A program made the position numbers and the translations under genes. A DNA stretch of 28,242 nt, from the NCBI GenBank assembly GCA_004151065.3, contig NWUY0300000902.1:86227-114468 (forward strand), written 5' to 3'. The notes under the pieces are model-generated. The model made no database searches, was not told where the DNA came from, and saw only the letters and a list, made by a program, of their open reading frames with translations. The DNA is from Larix sibirica. Lineage: Eukaryota; Streptophyta; Pinopsida; Pinales; Pinaceae. Below are positions 10,761-22,225 of the stretch, piece by piece (within the stretch, counting starts at the first letter, position 1; every line of letters starts with the position of its first letter).

Positions 10761-11859
10761 TGGCACATGTACTTTAGAGTGGGTGTCTCACTTGTGTTTG
10801 CCTACAAAGGATCATGTAGGATGCATGTAAGAGTGTAGGCCCACATAGTATCATTGGACTCCCTTACCTCTCATACATATAGAGGAAGTAGAGAGTCTTT
10901 CCATTCATATCATCATTTATACTACTTTCTTTATACTTAGCTTCTTGGAAAAAGTTGCTACAATTTCCTAATGAACCCTAGGGGTCATGAAGTCTAGAGG
11001 GGATATCTTTGTTGGAACTTGATCCTTATGAGATTTTAGGGTTTACTCTTGTGAAGAATATGTTGGTTGTTATCACTCTTCTCTTTCTCTCAGATGTACT
11101 TGATGGACTCTCTTGGCTTTGAGTGTTAGGGTTTCATGGAGATTCCTAAGTTTAGGGTTTATTCCCTAAGGAAAGAAGATTAGGGTTTGTTAATAAACCC
11201 TATGGTATATTTGTGGAGAATAAGAAGAGCAGAGGTCTTTCCTTAGAGTGTTGTAAAGACTCTTGCACATTGGACCTTCTTGGTTGAGTAAACGTTTGTG
11301 GATTTATCCTAACTAGTGCTTTTTGGATAGTTGGAATACTTGTATTGACCTTGAGAGAACGTTATGGTATGTACTTGTACTTCATCTTGAGATTGGATAT
11401 GAAGTTGTAAATTATCCATATATTGTGCAATTTCCATATTTGAATTTTAGCTATATATGTTCTTTACAAATTAGTATTTATAGTTGTTTATGTCATGTTG
11501 ATTTAACATAAGTAAAGGGGAAAACTATTAAATGTATTAGCATCTAATAAAGAAGATAAAGGGTTAAGTTTATTGTTGTTATACAATTGTTATTATTGTT
11601 GCAAAAGTATATTTATAGATCTAGTTATTCGCTAATAAGTTTCCCTAGAAGGGGTTGAAACTTATCTCATTGTTTGATATCTTTTATCCTTGAATTTGCA
11701 TGAAGTGTGAGCTTGTTTGAAGTATCTTTATGTTGTTATTTTATACTTTAAATTGCAGTAGTCCTAAGACTGAAAATACTAGGGATAAGATTCAAGAAAC
11801 CTTTTAGGAAGATGGAATTTCAATTTTGCATAAATTGCCCGCTTGCATGAAATTCAACA
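10694..11859 (+). repeat. LTR-like segment
   Basis: The segment starts TGTTGACTTG and ends AATTCAACA, directly before a candidate primer-binding site. It has U+A-rich stretches and AGGGTTTA-like runs, and no coding frame. A promoter-like GAGAATAAGAAGAGCAGAGG region lies near 11217. The right boundary is suggested by the primer site. The left boundary was chosen only because TGTTGA mirrors TCAACA. No partner LTR is seen. Confidence 0.25.
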
Positions 11860-11871
11860 TGGTAGCAAAGC
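11860..11871 (+). other. Possible initiator-Met-type primer-binding site
   Basis: TGGTAGCAAAGC follows AACA and precedes TTGTTATGG. It matches the common plant retrotransposon primer site TGGTATCAGAGC at 10 of 12 positions. That would make 10694-11859 a 5' LTR of a plus-strand element whose interior begins here. No gag or pol of such an element is recognised next to it; the gag fossil begins 1.3 kb downstream and belongs to a family with a different primer site at 5543. Confidence 0.3.
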
Positions 11872-13169
11872 TTGTTATGGTCGAAATCACTCGAATAAGA
11901 GGAATAAGAGGAAGTTTGTATTTAAACTAGATTTTACATAGGATAGGTACTTGACCTTGTCTAGGTGAATGGGTGAGAAACCCTAGGTTACTTGGAGAAG
12001 CACTTGGACCTAAGAAAGGAATTTGTATTATTCATTCATTGATGATTTGTGCTTGAGATGAGCACTTGTGCCTGTGATATGTTTTTATAGGTTTATATCG
12101 TGAAGAGAGATGGATGATCTATTACGTTGATGGTTGTAATGGATATATTTTCAACTAGTGCGATTCCTACGAGGACCTGTGATAAGTAGTTGATGTGTCC
12201 CATTGGTCGCTAGTGATTAGGTGGCTATTACAGTATTATCAAGTAAACATTTCCATATAATAGTTGTTTGGCCCAAGTACCTATTGATCACTAAAAAATA
12301 CACTTAAAAACTAGTTTTCTTTGTTCCCAAGCCTTTCCTTTAGAAAACACATGGAGCCCGATGCTTTTCCTTAAAGCAAGGAACGCGTGTTTTTCAAAAA
12401 ATGTTAAAATATATAATAATAAAAAAGTGCAATAAATGCATGTTATTGAGAAAGGTTTATAGGATCCATAAACGTATACATCAATGAAAACCAGTCCCAA
12501 TAGTTTGAACTAACTCTTAAGAATTTTTAAGAAGACAAATTGTTGGAGGAGGGTCACCACAAGCTCTTGAGGCACCCTTATGCTAGAGGATCGAGAATCA
12601 ATTATTTCCTGATATTTTTATGGTCTTATCCCCCAATCAGAAACCTTACTTTCTTATTTTTTTACTTCCTTGGTACAAAGTTGGGATCTTAATTCCATTA
12701 GGATTACCCCATTCATTTATGACCAAGAAGTTGGAGTGGTACAACAACCATGTTCTACCTGACTGCGCTTCTATGAAGCAGTAGCCTTAGTTTCCTTTAT
12801 TTAGGCTCTTTCTTGGGTGATTACAAGTGTAAGTACTTGTGCTACCTAAGATAGGTGTATAAAATCCACCTAAACTTTCTTGGAGGGTGCCCATCTTCAC
12901 CAGGGTACTTGCACCTTGGGTGATTATCGTGAGAGTGTTATCGTAACTGTCTCTTATCCCTTCATTAGTTGAACTTGGGAATTCATTATCCCGGGATAAC
13001 TTCCAGAAGGTTTCTATTATCAAATCTTCACTAATTCAATGTTTAGGTACTAACCACCCTAAAATGGTCGTTAGGAGAGTGTTGTTGTTTGTTGTTAAAC
13101 CTCTTAGGAATTCTATAGTAGAGTGTTTTGATTGTTTTGGGAGTAGCCTTCCTAGATTGTGCTTGTTAG
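11872..13169. other. No recognisable gene
   Basis: Six-frame reading shows only short ORFs without motifs (for example 12291-12500 and 12787-13023, both minus). The part from about 12540 to 13169 may be leader of the plus-strand gag fossil, since it leads into it directly. I could not align it with the leader of the minus-strand copy. Confidence 0.4.
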
Positions 13170-15600
13170 TGTTGGTCAATTGAAAGTGGTTGATCAATTG
13201 CTTCATCACTCTCAAAGGACCAAGGGTCTTTCACCTAAAAACACAGAGCCTCCTACTACTAGGTGAAGGCTTAACCCTGACCCACCACCCAATGAGTTAG
13301 ATGAAGAAAATCTAGTTGTGTTTGAACAATCATGAAAGGGAAGTACGACCAAGAGAAAATCAAAATCATGAAGGCCGAGATAATTGAAGGCATTCGACAA
13401 GACCTATTACTAGAAGGGTTCCCACCCCTCCTCCCCATGACGATTTTGAACCCCCAAAGATCACAGATATTCATGGGCCATCATTGATGAATTTGAATCC
13501 ACCCCTCACAAACCCTCATGTCATCTTCTCTTGCACACACTCGACTTGTCTCGCAGAGATCCTATCACACATCTTAACCATTTGAATCAATGGAACATCA
13601 TGAGTAGTGCCACTAATACCCTGGGTGTTGGGGGCACTAGAAACCCCTCATCTAGTGTTCCTCCAATAGGCATTAACCCCCATGATTCCAATATTTCCAT
13701 TGAGGGCATCCTCCTATCATCGGGACTCCCAAAGGAGCTACTCATGTGTGGTCACGCTTATTAGTGGAATTAGTACCTCAACCACTACTCTTCGAAGTAG
13801 TGGTCTCTTTCCTTTTGGGATGTCGATGTTCAATATCAGTTCCCCCTTATTTTTCCCAACTTGAATGTATCAATGGTAAGTTCGTTATTATGTGGCATTT
13901 GGAAGTGGACACGTTTTCTCATCCACACCCTCTTTAGGTAGTGGTTACTTTTCGTCGACTAGTGTACTAGCCAAAATTTCCACCTTTTAGGAAGCAAGAA
14001 ATATGTTAAGCAATGTGTTTCTGCATAACACTAGGTTTAAGATGTACCAATCATGTTTCCATGGCATCAAAAACCCTTCAAGGGGAAGCTTCTTTAGTGG
14101 CAATATGATGCAAAATCTGATGATGGGACAATCCAATAAGATGTGGAACTTGTTTTCCATACCCAATTTTCATCTATGGGAATGTTGAATCTTCCATATT
14201 TGAAGAATTTGACAAATGACCTAGTGTGACATAGCTCTGATTGGCCTACCATCCCCACCAAGTTACCTTCATATATTCCAAAATTCTAAGGAAAAGATGG
14301 AGAAGATATTGATAATCATGTAATGAATTTATATGGTCTTCTTATAACTCATTGATGGACAACAATATTAGACTTGGGATTTTCTAGTGGAACTTAACAA
14401 GGACTACCACAAAATGATATATTGAGCTTTTACGCTCAGCGCATAATGATTTTGCATCCTTATCGTTGATTTTTCTAACACATTTCCAATTACCAATCCA
14501 ATATAAAATGGGGACTGAATTGTTGACAACATTTTGGCATGACACCACCACCCACATTTATGAATGGAGGAGGGCATGTTGTAAGATCAAAGCACAAATC
14601 CTTGATGATTTCTTTGTAAATTGATTCATGAAATTGCTATTTTCGTACATTTCCAATGATGTGGCCTTATTTGAGGTCACCATTAAAGAACAATCCATCA
14701 TGAAAGCCCAACAACTTGATTTTCTTTATTATCATCCAAGGATTTTGTAACATATCTTACCTAACACACCTTGGGCCGAAACGAACCCGACTATGACAAA
14801 GCTTGGACCACAGGTTAATGGCGTGATTATTTCTGTCAAGAACATCATAGTTAATCAAGTATCAAATCAAATTGGATAGATCTCTCTATATTCAAACACA
14901 TAGTCTATTGTTCAAAATAATTCTAGCACCTCAGGTTGTATGCAAACCTCCAATGTCCTTTCGGTTCATACCTCTGATAAAAAGGGAACCAAAAAACCTA
15001 AGGAAAAAGAAAGGAAAGAACAGAAAATCTAAACAAGGTCCTAGAAACAATAACAATAACAACATTGGTGGGAGTATAGAATAAGAGAAAAAAGAAGGTT
15101 GATTTTCCTTTAAGTTATGTCAAGATGACCATCTTACAATGCCCTAAAATGGAGGAAGCCCAATGCTTGCTGACACAATGGGAAGCACCTCATCAACCCA
15201 TTGTTCTTATGAATCATTTCCCTCTGTAGGATCAATAGTTAATTATTGGTGTGCTAAATAGGATTGCACCTCCACAAGGTGGAAATCAAGGTGTCCCTCC
15301 TCAAAGGGGCAATCTATCCAACACAAATGTTTACATACGTTAGCAAGAGATCAACATTCAAAATAGAGAGACTAATTAGGATGCCTCTGACTCTAGTTCA
15401 AAGGACAATGAAACATCTACATCACAACAACCTCCCCCTCTTCATATAGAAAAACCAACAGTTGATGTGATGCCTCACCCTCCTAATGGCGTGTTGACAA
15501 GGGCCACACATAATCCTAATGCCCAAGTTGCCAAGAATTACAGTATTGTTGAGGACTTAGCCCAGGCTTTGTGCGCCATGCCTACTTACAATTCCTCAAG
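13170..15600 (+). pseudogene. gag: Second degenerate gypsy gag copy
   Basis: This is the same family as the minus-strand gag, more decayed. Matching landmarks are VVDQLLHHSQ near 13180 (VVDQPLRGSH in the other copy) and NLPYLKNLTNDLV then PTKLPSYIPKF near 14190-14285 (DLPNLTNDPV and PKNFPSDIPKF). Next come HIYEWRRACCKIKAQILDDF near 14555-14615, KAQQLDFLYYHP near 14705 and HILPNTPWAETNPTMTKLGP near 14755-14810. A knuckle remnant CQDDHLT follows at 15118-15138, then PPLHIEKP near 15435 and KNYSIVEDLAQALCAMP near 15533-15583. Stops and shifts are frequent. The C-X3-H spacing of the knuckle is kept, but a small deletion destroys its last Cys. The match ends near 15590, where LINE sequence takes over; the protease is absent. 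Confidence 0.75.
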
Positions 15601-15624
15601 AATTCCCCTGCACAACGAAAGGAA

Positions 15625-16983
15625 ACAAGAAGTGTACCAAGACAAAGGCACCGAAGGTGAAGATGGTTGTAGGTCTCAATGTCAGTCTGGAGTAGATTCA
15701 AGGCCTTATGGAACGAGCATTGGTAGGAAGATCTATGGGTAATATTATTAAGTTTTTTTCTCTGCATGAATGGTTGTCTTGGGTTGTATTCCAACCTTTT
15801 ATACATTTCACAAAGAATTGGATGTCGAGTCAATCATTAGTAGGAATGGGCTTGGGGCCCTTCAGGTTTGATTAAAAAAGTGGGAGTCGAGCTTTAATCC
15901 TCTAAGCTAACCTCACTATCTACATCAAATCTAGGTCTTATTGCCAATTCTCCCTTGGATTATTTGGAATAAAGAAGTCTTGGAAAGAATCGAGAATTTG
16001 TTGGGATGGTTCATAGCATTGGTGGAAGGGTGGGAATCACAAGAGGATCAAAGGATGTCAAAAATGTTTGTGTAGCTTGATATTAGATATGGGCTAGCAA
16101 CAAAAGTTGAGATAGAATGGGGGAAATGGAAATTTTTACAGAAGTTGGATTACTAGAGACTTCCCTTCAAGTGTCATTTATGACGAGAGGTGGGCCACTT
16201 AAGAGCTCAATGCCCACAAGCATAGTCCTATCCCCTACTACAAGAAGATTTGGGTTAAAAAAAAAAGAAACAAAACTCTATCAAAGTGGGAAGGGAGTCT
16301 CGAAAAGGAGCCTATAGTGAAGGAAGGATATGAGAGGATGGCTTGTCAGGATAAAATGATAGAAGATGTATTGCTATTAGATAATCTGTCAAACCAAGAC
16401 GACTGTGTCTGATCAAAAGCAAAAGAATTAGTGCCATCATTTGTGCGAGCGTGATTACGAGATCAATCAACAAAATAAATTGTTCAATCTGAGGGAATGA
16501 AGGATAGGGATTCGCCTACTTTAAAACCACAAGAAGCAACACTAATTATGGTGGACCCCTTCCCTTAAAACTTCTGTGTATGTTGGTAACATTACTAGAC
16601 ATGATGAGGAAAGAATTGAGGGTAAAGAATCAATCTTAAATTTCACAACCAACTCTAAAGCTAGAGGTAAAGTATCGCATAGAAAGGTGATGAAAACCAA
16701 TGAATCAAGTTTTGAAGGGGCTGGGGAAAGTCAACACAATCAAAGGACACTTTCCAATTCCAGGGAAGGAAATGAGGGGAAAACCAAAACCATTGATGGA
16801 TCTCACAAAATCTCAAATCCCCTTTCTCCTGCTCCTAATACTAGCAATAAGGGAACAGGGAAGATTACATTGACATATGGTCTAAGGTCGAAAAGAGACA
16901 AAACTTTGAAGGGAGGAGTGAAAGGAGATATAAATTTGGATAAAGATCAAATATATACTATTGGAAATAAATCGCACATATAA
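15625..16983 (+). pseudogene. LINE ORF1 (DUF4283-like plus zinc knuckle)
   Basis: ORF1 would be the RNA-binding partner of ORF2. The N-terminal match is KVKMVVGLNVSLE, then a stop, then GLMERALVGRSMGN near 15650-15740. After frame changes, the frame beginning WNKEVLERIENLLGWF near 15970 runs to 16240 with only three stops, and includes TKVEIEWGKWKFLQKLDY. A CX2CX4HX4C zinc knuckle lies at 16172-16213, but its second Cys codon is now a TGA stop (16181-16183), one base from TGT or TGC. After a disrupted stretch, 16576-16983 is a hydrophilic, basic, low-complexity segment typical of the ORF1 tail, ending near KSHI. Confidence 0.75.
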
Positions 16984-17079
16984 ATAGTAAAATCATAGAT
17001 GAAAAAGGATATCAGGTAAGGAAGATAGTCCACCATAGTTAGGGACCTTAGAGTAGGGAAAGCCTAGCCTAAGGTGACC

Positions 17080-17937
17080 TTATGATTTTACTATATTTTA
17101 ACGTCAAAGGTTGGGAGGGACCCATAAACAATTATCCCTCAAAAGACTTTCTAAAGTCTATAATCCTACTATCATAATGTTACAAGAAACGATGTGTCCA
17201 TTGTCTAGGCGAGAAGACAATTGATTTGTTGGCAACTTATCTGGAAGATTGGCCTTTTAATTCACATGATGCAAAGGGGATGTTAGGAGGTTTGGTTATC
17301 AATTGGAGTCCTAAATTTAATTCTATCTCAATATAAATTGTGAGATCAAGGATACTAGTCAAGATAGAAGCAAAGGAATTGAACCACTCTCTGAAATATT
17401 TACATATGTGTGGATCATACGCTGATAGGCAGGTTTTTTGGGAAAATCTGGTTGGAGTCCCTAAAGACAACAAGTTGATTGTTGGAGGATATTTAAACCC
17501 GACGATCTCTCTCAGAGAAGTTTGGGGGGGGGGAAGCTAGATCGGAGTAACAGGGCAATTTTTTTGCACACTTGTTTGTAGAAAATCACAAAATTGAACT
17601 AGAGCCAACTAAACTAGTCCCGACTTGGAGAAATGCTAGAAGGGGAAGAGAAGCAATTTCAAAAAGATTGGACAAGGTTTGGGTGTTTGAAGATATGATA
17701 GGTGAGAACGTAAGGCTAAAATCTTGGGTAGGGATTGGAGGGATATTGGATCACATACCAATCTTGCTACACCTAGAAAATGAAGACCAGAAATCACGTA
17801 GCCCAATTAATCTTAATCATGCTTGGATTTTAGGGGACGACTTTAGGAATTTGATTACAACCAATTGGACAAGTGGACCTATCGAAGGGGGAGATGACAA
17901 TGAAGAAATTTGTAGAGAACTTGCAATGAATTAAGGG
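17080..17937 (+). pseudogene. LINE ORF2 endonuclease domain (EEP family)
   Basis: This domain would nick target DNA to prime reverse transcription. It reads LYFNVKGWEGPINNY near 17090 (catalytic Asn strand), then in another frame TIIMLQETM with the catalytic Glu at 17186-17188. A third frame carries YLEDWPF, KGMLGGLVINWSPK, GSYADRQVFWENL and GGYLNPTISLREVWGG. The family signature GGDxN has become GGYLN (17484-17498), so the catalytic Asp is Tyr. After a G-run frameshift near 17530 the domain ends with LVPTWRNARRGREAISKRLD and GGILDHIPILL, in place of the usual SDH. At least three frameshifts and the Asp loss make it dead. Confidence 0.8.
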
Positions 17938-18090
17938 AGTAATAAAAGGATGGAAAAATCCCATCCCGCAAAATATACGGTTAATTTGAAGGAATCAAAG
18001 GAAGGGATAGGATTTCATTTGAAGAAAATTCCCTGGGAATATTTTTGGATGGTGAGATTGAAACCTTAAAATATATAGAGGGAAAAAAGA

Positions 18091-19890
18091 ATGGAGCTCC
18101 TTGAAAATCAAGAGATTGCATGGAGGTTAAAAAGTGGAGCAACATGGTTGAAGGAAGGTGATAATAATAATAAATATGCTAATCACAAAAGACAAATAAA
18201 CAACATTTGGGAAATAAAACACCCAAATGGAGAATTGGTGGGAACATTCAAAGAAAAGGTGGGCACAAGCTGCATATTACATTTTTCTTCTTTACTCAAG
18301 GAACCTAAAGGATTTCTAATTGGGGATATAATGAGGATCACGAGGTTGGTGCCAAAATTAATAGAGGATGAAATGAATCAATCTTTGGAGGTTGATATAA
18401 ACAATGAAGAAATCTTTAACATTATGAGTTCATTTAAGAACAAGAAGATCCCAAGCCTCAATGGGCTCACTGTAGAATTCTATTTGTCCTTTCATAACTT
18501 ATTAAAGGTTGTTCAGGAATCTAAGGCATCGGGAAAGTGTTGGGTGCATTGAATTCCAGCTTCAATGCTCTTATTCCTAAGAAACAAGACGTTGAGACTT
18601 TCAAAGACTACATAACCATTTGTTTATGCAATCTTCTTTACAAACTTATTTCCAAGACTATTGCTAAAAAGCTTAAAGGTATTTTGTCACGTATCATTTC
18701 AAAAGAACAATTTGGGTTTCTATACAATCACCAAATACATGATGCAATGGCAACACCATAAGAAGTAATGCATACTATTAAATGAGAAATGACACCAACA
18801 GTAGTTTTAAAAATTGACCTTACAAAGCTTATGACAAAGTCAATTGTGTGTACATTAAGTTGATCTTAATCCAGTTAAGAAGGAAACTAAAGACAGTAAA
18901 CTAGATCATCGAGTGTCTAAACTCTATTTCTAATGTTATTTTGACAAATCAATGCCCTTCAGAGTTTCTCAAGGCAAGAAGAGGCCTCAAACAAGGTTTT
19001 CCTTGTCCCCTCTCCTTTTCTTTTTGGTGTAAAATGAACTCAATCTATTGAAAAAATAATTACGAGAGAAAGGAGATCTGAAAGGGATTAGGATTTCTAA
19101 TTTGGTAACTATATCACATCTATTGTTTGTAGATGACATATTGATCTTCAAACATGGATCTACACAAGAAATAAGGAAAATAAAGGAGATACTGGAACTT
19201 TAGTGCAAAGCCACCAAAATGGAGATTAATTTCAACAAATCCACTTTGTTGGTAAATGGGTTGTACAAAAAATTTCAAAACAATTAGGAGATATACTCTC
19301 AATCACTGTTAAGGACTTGGAGTAGGGTGTGAAGTACCTCGATTTCAACCTAAAACCCAATAGCTATAGGTTTGAAGACCAGCTATGGTTGTACGAAAAG
19401 ATAGAGGCAAGAATTTATGCTTGGGTGAACAGATGGCTTTCTCGAGGTGGCAAGTTGGTTTTAATCAAATCCATTCTAGAAAGTATTCAAGTTTATTTGA
19501 TGGCTATACCTGAGGTTCCAAAAGGAATTTTGACTAAGATAAGGAAAAAATGTTTTAGTTTTTAATGGACAGGTAAACAAATAATAGAAGGAATTCCTTT
19601 ACTAAGATGGTCAAGCTTGACAATCCCAAAAGAACTAGGGGGTTGGGATATTAAAAACATTTATACCAGTATCAAGGCCTTAGCAGCAAAGAATATTTGG
19701 AGACTTATCTACAACAAATCCCTATACGTAAGGGTGATGAAATCCAAGTATCTGGAAAACAAACAGTGGAGGAATGGTTTAGGAAGGATCAAAAAAGTAC
19801 TAAAGGTGGCTCTATTGTTTAGAAGGATCTGCTTTAGGCCTTCCCCTTGGTGGGAATGTGGACAGCTTAGAAAGTAGGAGATGGGAGAAA
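18091..19890 (+). pseudogene. LINE ORF2 reverse transcriptase domain
   Basis: The linker before RT reads ENQEIAWRLKSGATWLKEGD (18106-18165); the usual NTKFFH signature that follows is shortened by a small in-frame deletion. RT fingers include FNALIPKKQ, NLLYKLISKTIAKKLK and SKEQFGFLYNHQIHD (18550-18740). The palm begins with VVLKIDLTK near 18807-18827, where one missing base shifts the AYDKVN motif out of frame. RRGLKQGFP follows near 18980, then LLFVDDILIF with the catalytic FVDD box intact at 19126-19137. Thumb and connection follow: KIEARIYAWVNRWLSRGGKL, IPEVPKGILTKIRKKCFSF, a stop at 19563-19565, then TIPKELGGWDIKNI and ALAAKNIWRLI in the same frame. The 153-codon ORF at 18091-18552 is the longest open frame in the window. 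Confidence 0.85.
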
Positions 19891-20199
19891 AATTCAAATA
19901 AGAGAAGACCCGTGGATAGGTGCTAAGGGGAATTTTAAATTGTTAGGAAGATTATAGTTTTACTACATTCAAAAGGAATCGTTCATTTAAGGATGCAGGA
20001 AAACAAATTGTTATTAATGCTTGGCCTCAAAGGTGACAGTCAATAGAGAATTTGGGACTGGAAGGGGTATAGGAAAAGGAGTGGACTTAGGATGTGAACA
20101 AGTTGTCCCACAAGGCCATCAAATTAGTAGATGTCAAATAAATTATGTTAGTCTAAGAACTTAGCTACAAGAGATTACACGATAAAATGAAGAAATGCA

Positions 20200-20585
20200 G
20201 CAAAGATAGAAGTGGAATTTCTAATGGAAGTGGTGGTGGGTAATTGTATGTAAATTATCCACCCTCGGAAAGCCAATATATCACTTTGGTTTCCTTTGGC
20301 CAACAAAATACTGACTTGGGATAACGGAATGAAGAGAGGATGGGTGGGACCAAGTAGATGCACTTTATGCACTTGGGATTCTAAATCGGTACACCATATT
20401 TTCGTAAATTGTAATTATGCAAAGGAAGTTTGGAAGGAGGTAAATTATGTTTTAAATTCAAAAACCAATTAGAACTTGGAAACTTTAGAAGCTTGTGTTC
20501 AAGAGTGGCTATCCAACAGAGCAATGAATGTTTTTAAGGATTTGCTAACCATATTCGTTTATTGGATATGGTGGGCTAGATATTA
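20200..20585 (+). pseudogene. LINE ORF2 zf-RVT zinc-binding region
   Basis: Reads WWWVIVCKLSTLGKPIYHF, then after a frame change KILTWDNGMKRGWVGPSRCT with a CX2C pair at 20359-20370. The remaining ligands lie in KSVHHIFVNCNYAKEVW, giving a CX2C...H...C arrangement typical of the zf-RVT domain downstream of plant LINE reverse transcriptases. FVYWIWWARY follows near 20560. One frameshift and several stops are present. Confidence 0.75.
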
Positions 20586-20689
20586 ACTGCTCTCAAGAAA
20601 ATCAGATTCCAACTTCCCTAGTAACACACATGGTAGTAATACCTATGAAGGAGCACCAGGTAAGTCCAAAAAAGAAGACAAGAGTGTTG

Positions 20690-21150
20690 GAGATGCCAAG
20701 TCTAGACTTGGAAGTAACTCGAGGATACTTTGAAGGGGCCAACCAAGGGCATCCTACGATCAGTGGGCCTGGAGCTATTCTTAACAAGAATTCTACAAAC
20801 TACTTTCATTTAAAGTATGCATTAGGGAGAGGTGCCAACACTAGAACGAACTCTATGCACTCTGGATGCTTCTAAAAAGTACACAACAGAAAGGTTATAG
20901 GAAGCTACAAATACTAGGAGATTCAAAGATCGTAACTGAGTGGGCTAACAAGAAGTGCAACATTGAAAATGTCGAACTTGGACCAATCATGAATCTTATT
21001 AAGATGAAAATTGAAGCTTTTGATTAGATTTCCTTTACACGTGTTTAGATGGAACTAAACAAGGGAGTAGATGAACTATCAAAGCGAGCGCTCTTAATGT
21101 ATGAGGGCGATTTGCTTGAACTAGAATATAGATATGGAATTTTGCAAGCA
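20690..21150 (+). pseudogene. LINE ORF2 RNase H domain
   Basis: The domain would remove template RNA from the hybrid; an RNase H at this place marks certain plant L1 lineages. It begins GYFEGANQGHP, where the family has GxFDGA, so the first catalytic Asp is Glu (20732-20734). YFHLKYALGRGANTRTNSM follows, with the usual AE motif degraded. After a shift near 20870 the frame reads LQILGDSKIVTEWANKKCNI, with the GDS Asp kept (20917-20925), then ELNKGVDELSKRAL with the last Asp kept. Two stops lie between 21020 and 21050. Confidence 0.75.
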
Positions 21151-21275
21151 TAGTCGAAAGTTCCTTTATACTAGAAGGGAATATTGAAGGAAGGTTTAGA
21201 GCAAATGTGGTGCATGTTTGTCTCTCCTTTTTGTCTGAATATTGTAGAATTAGGATTTTATTTTTTGTGTACAAT

Positions 21276-22225
21276 TTTAAGTCATTTTATAAAAAGTCAA
21301 CCAATCATTAAAATAAGACTGTATACAGGGTAGGAGAAAGGCATCCTAGAACTGATTTTTGGGAGTTTCATAGATAAACTTATGTATATTCAATGTTATG
21401 AATATAAAGATTTTTTCTTTGGAAAAATATATATTCATAGTTTCACATTTAAGATCAAGTGTCATGTTTGATTGCCATGTTCTTCAAAAGTTATATATAA
21501 TGCCCACAATTGATCTAGTAAAGTGGATTTTGTCATTCATCTTAATCATTAAGCTATATATAATTGTAACGTATTGTTAATTCACAATTACTATGATAAA
21601 AAAATGCAAATTTAATTTAAATTTGTTTTGCCATCTAAATCAATTTAAATACATAACACAATTATAATCAAATTAATGATTAATTTTCCAACCAAAATTT
21701 TCAAAATGCAAATAAAAAATTTGAGATATTATAATTAAAAAAACTTTGAAATTACTTATTATTTTGATTTAAATAATGGATGTGCTTAAATAATATATTT
21801 TACAACTTTATATATATATAATTAATTTGTTTACTTTAAGTCAACAAAAAATGTAAAATCTACTTAAATAATATATAAAAAATTCAATGGAACGAAATAA
21901 GGGGCATTACTAAATTAACATAAAAAGTTTATTCTAACTAATTAAGATAATAAAAAGTTTAGAATTATAGATTTTTTTTCCCTTTTGCTAATACAACCTC
22001 CTCCACGGAGAAAAAAGAAAAAACACTTTAAACATCAAAATCGTAAGCTTACGCTTTGAACGTAAAATGGTAGCTTGTAATCACAATGACATTTTAATAT
22101 TTCACTAATAAAGCAAAATATAAGAAGTCAACATTTTTTTTCTTTTAGTTTAATAAAATTAGGACATTTTAATATTTCTTGAATTTTTGAATAATATTAT
22201 TTATTATTCTAATTTAACAAAAAAA
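21276..22225. other. A+T-rich stretch, no gene
   Basis: No protein-like frame is present. It contains a short TA run near 21810 and a perfect 12-base palindrome CGTAAGCTTACG at 22042-22053. The T-rich start could include the LINE 3' tail. Confidence 0.5.

Larger units (their letters stand above)
15600..21275 (+). mobile_element. L1-type non-LTR retrotransposon (LINE), degenerate
   Basis: The domain order is DUF4283-like ORF1, CCHC knuckle, basic linker, then ORF2 with apurinic-type endonuclease, reverse transcriptase, zf-RVT and RNase H. This is the order of plant L1 elements that carry an RNase H domain. The length of about 5.6 kb is close to full. The 5' end falls inside the gag/protease linker of the plus-strand gypsy copy. 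The 3' end is uncertain: a T-rich tail region follows the last ORF2 match at about 21150, and no clear poly(A) or target-site duplication was found. Many stops and several frameshifts show that it is inactive. Confidence 0.85.

Noticed and set aside
22042-22053. Perfect 12-base palindrome CGTAAGCTTACG
   Set aside because: A single short palindrome without a partner or context; expected by chance in 28 kb often enough not to claim function.
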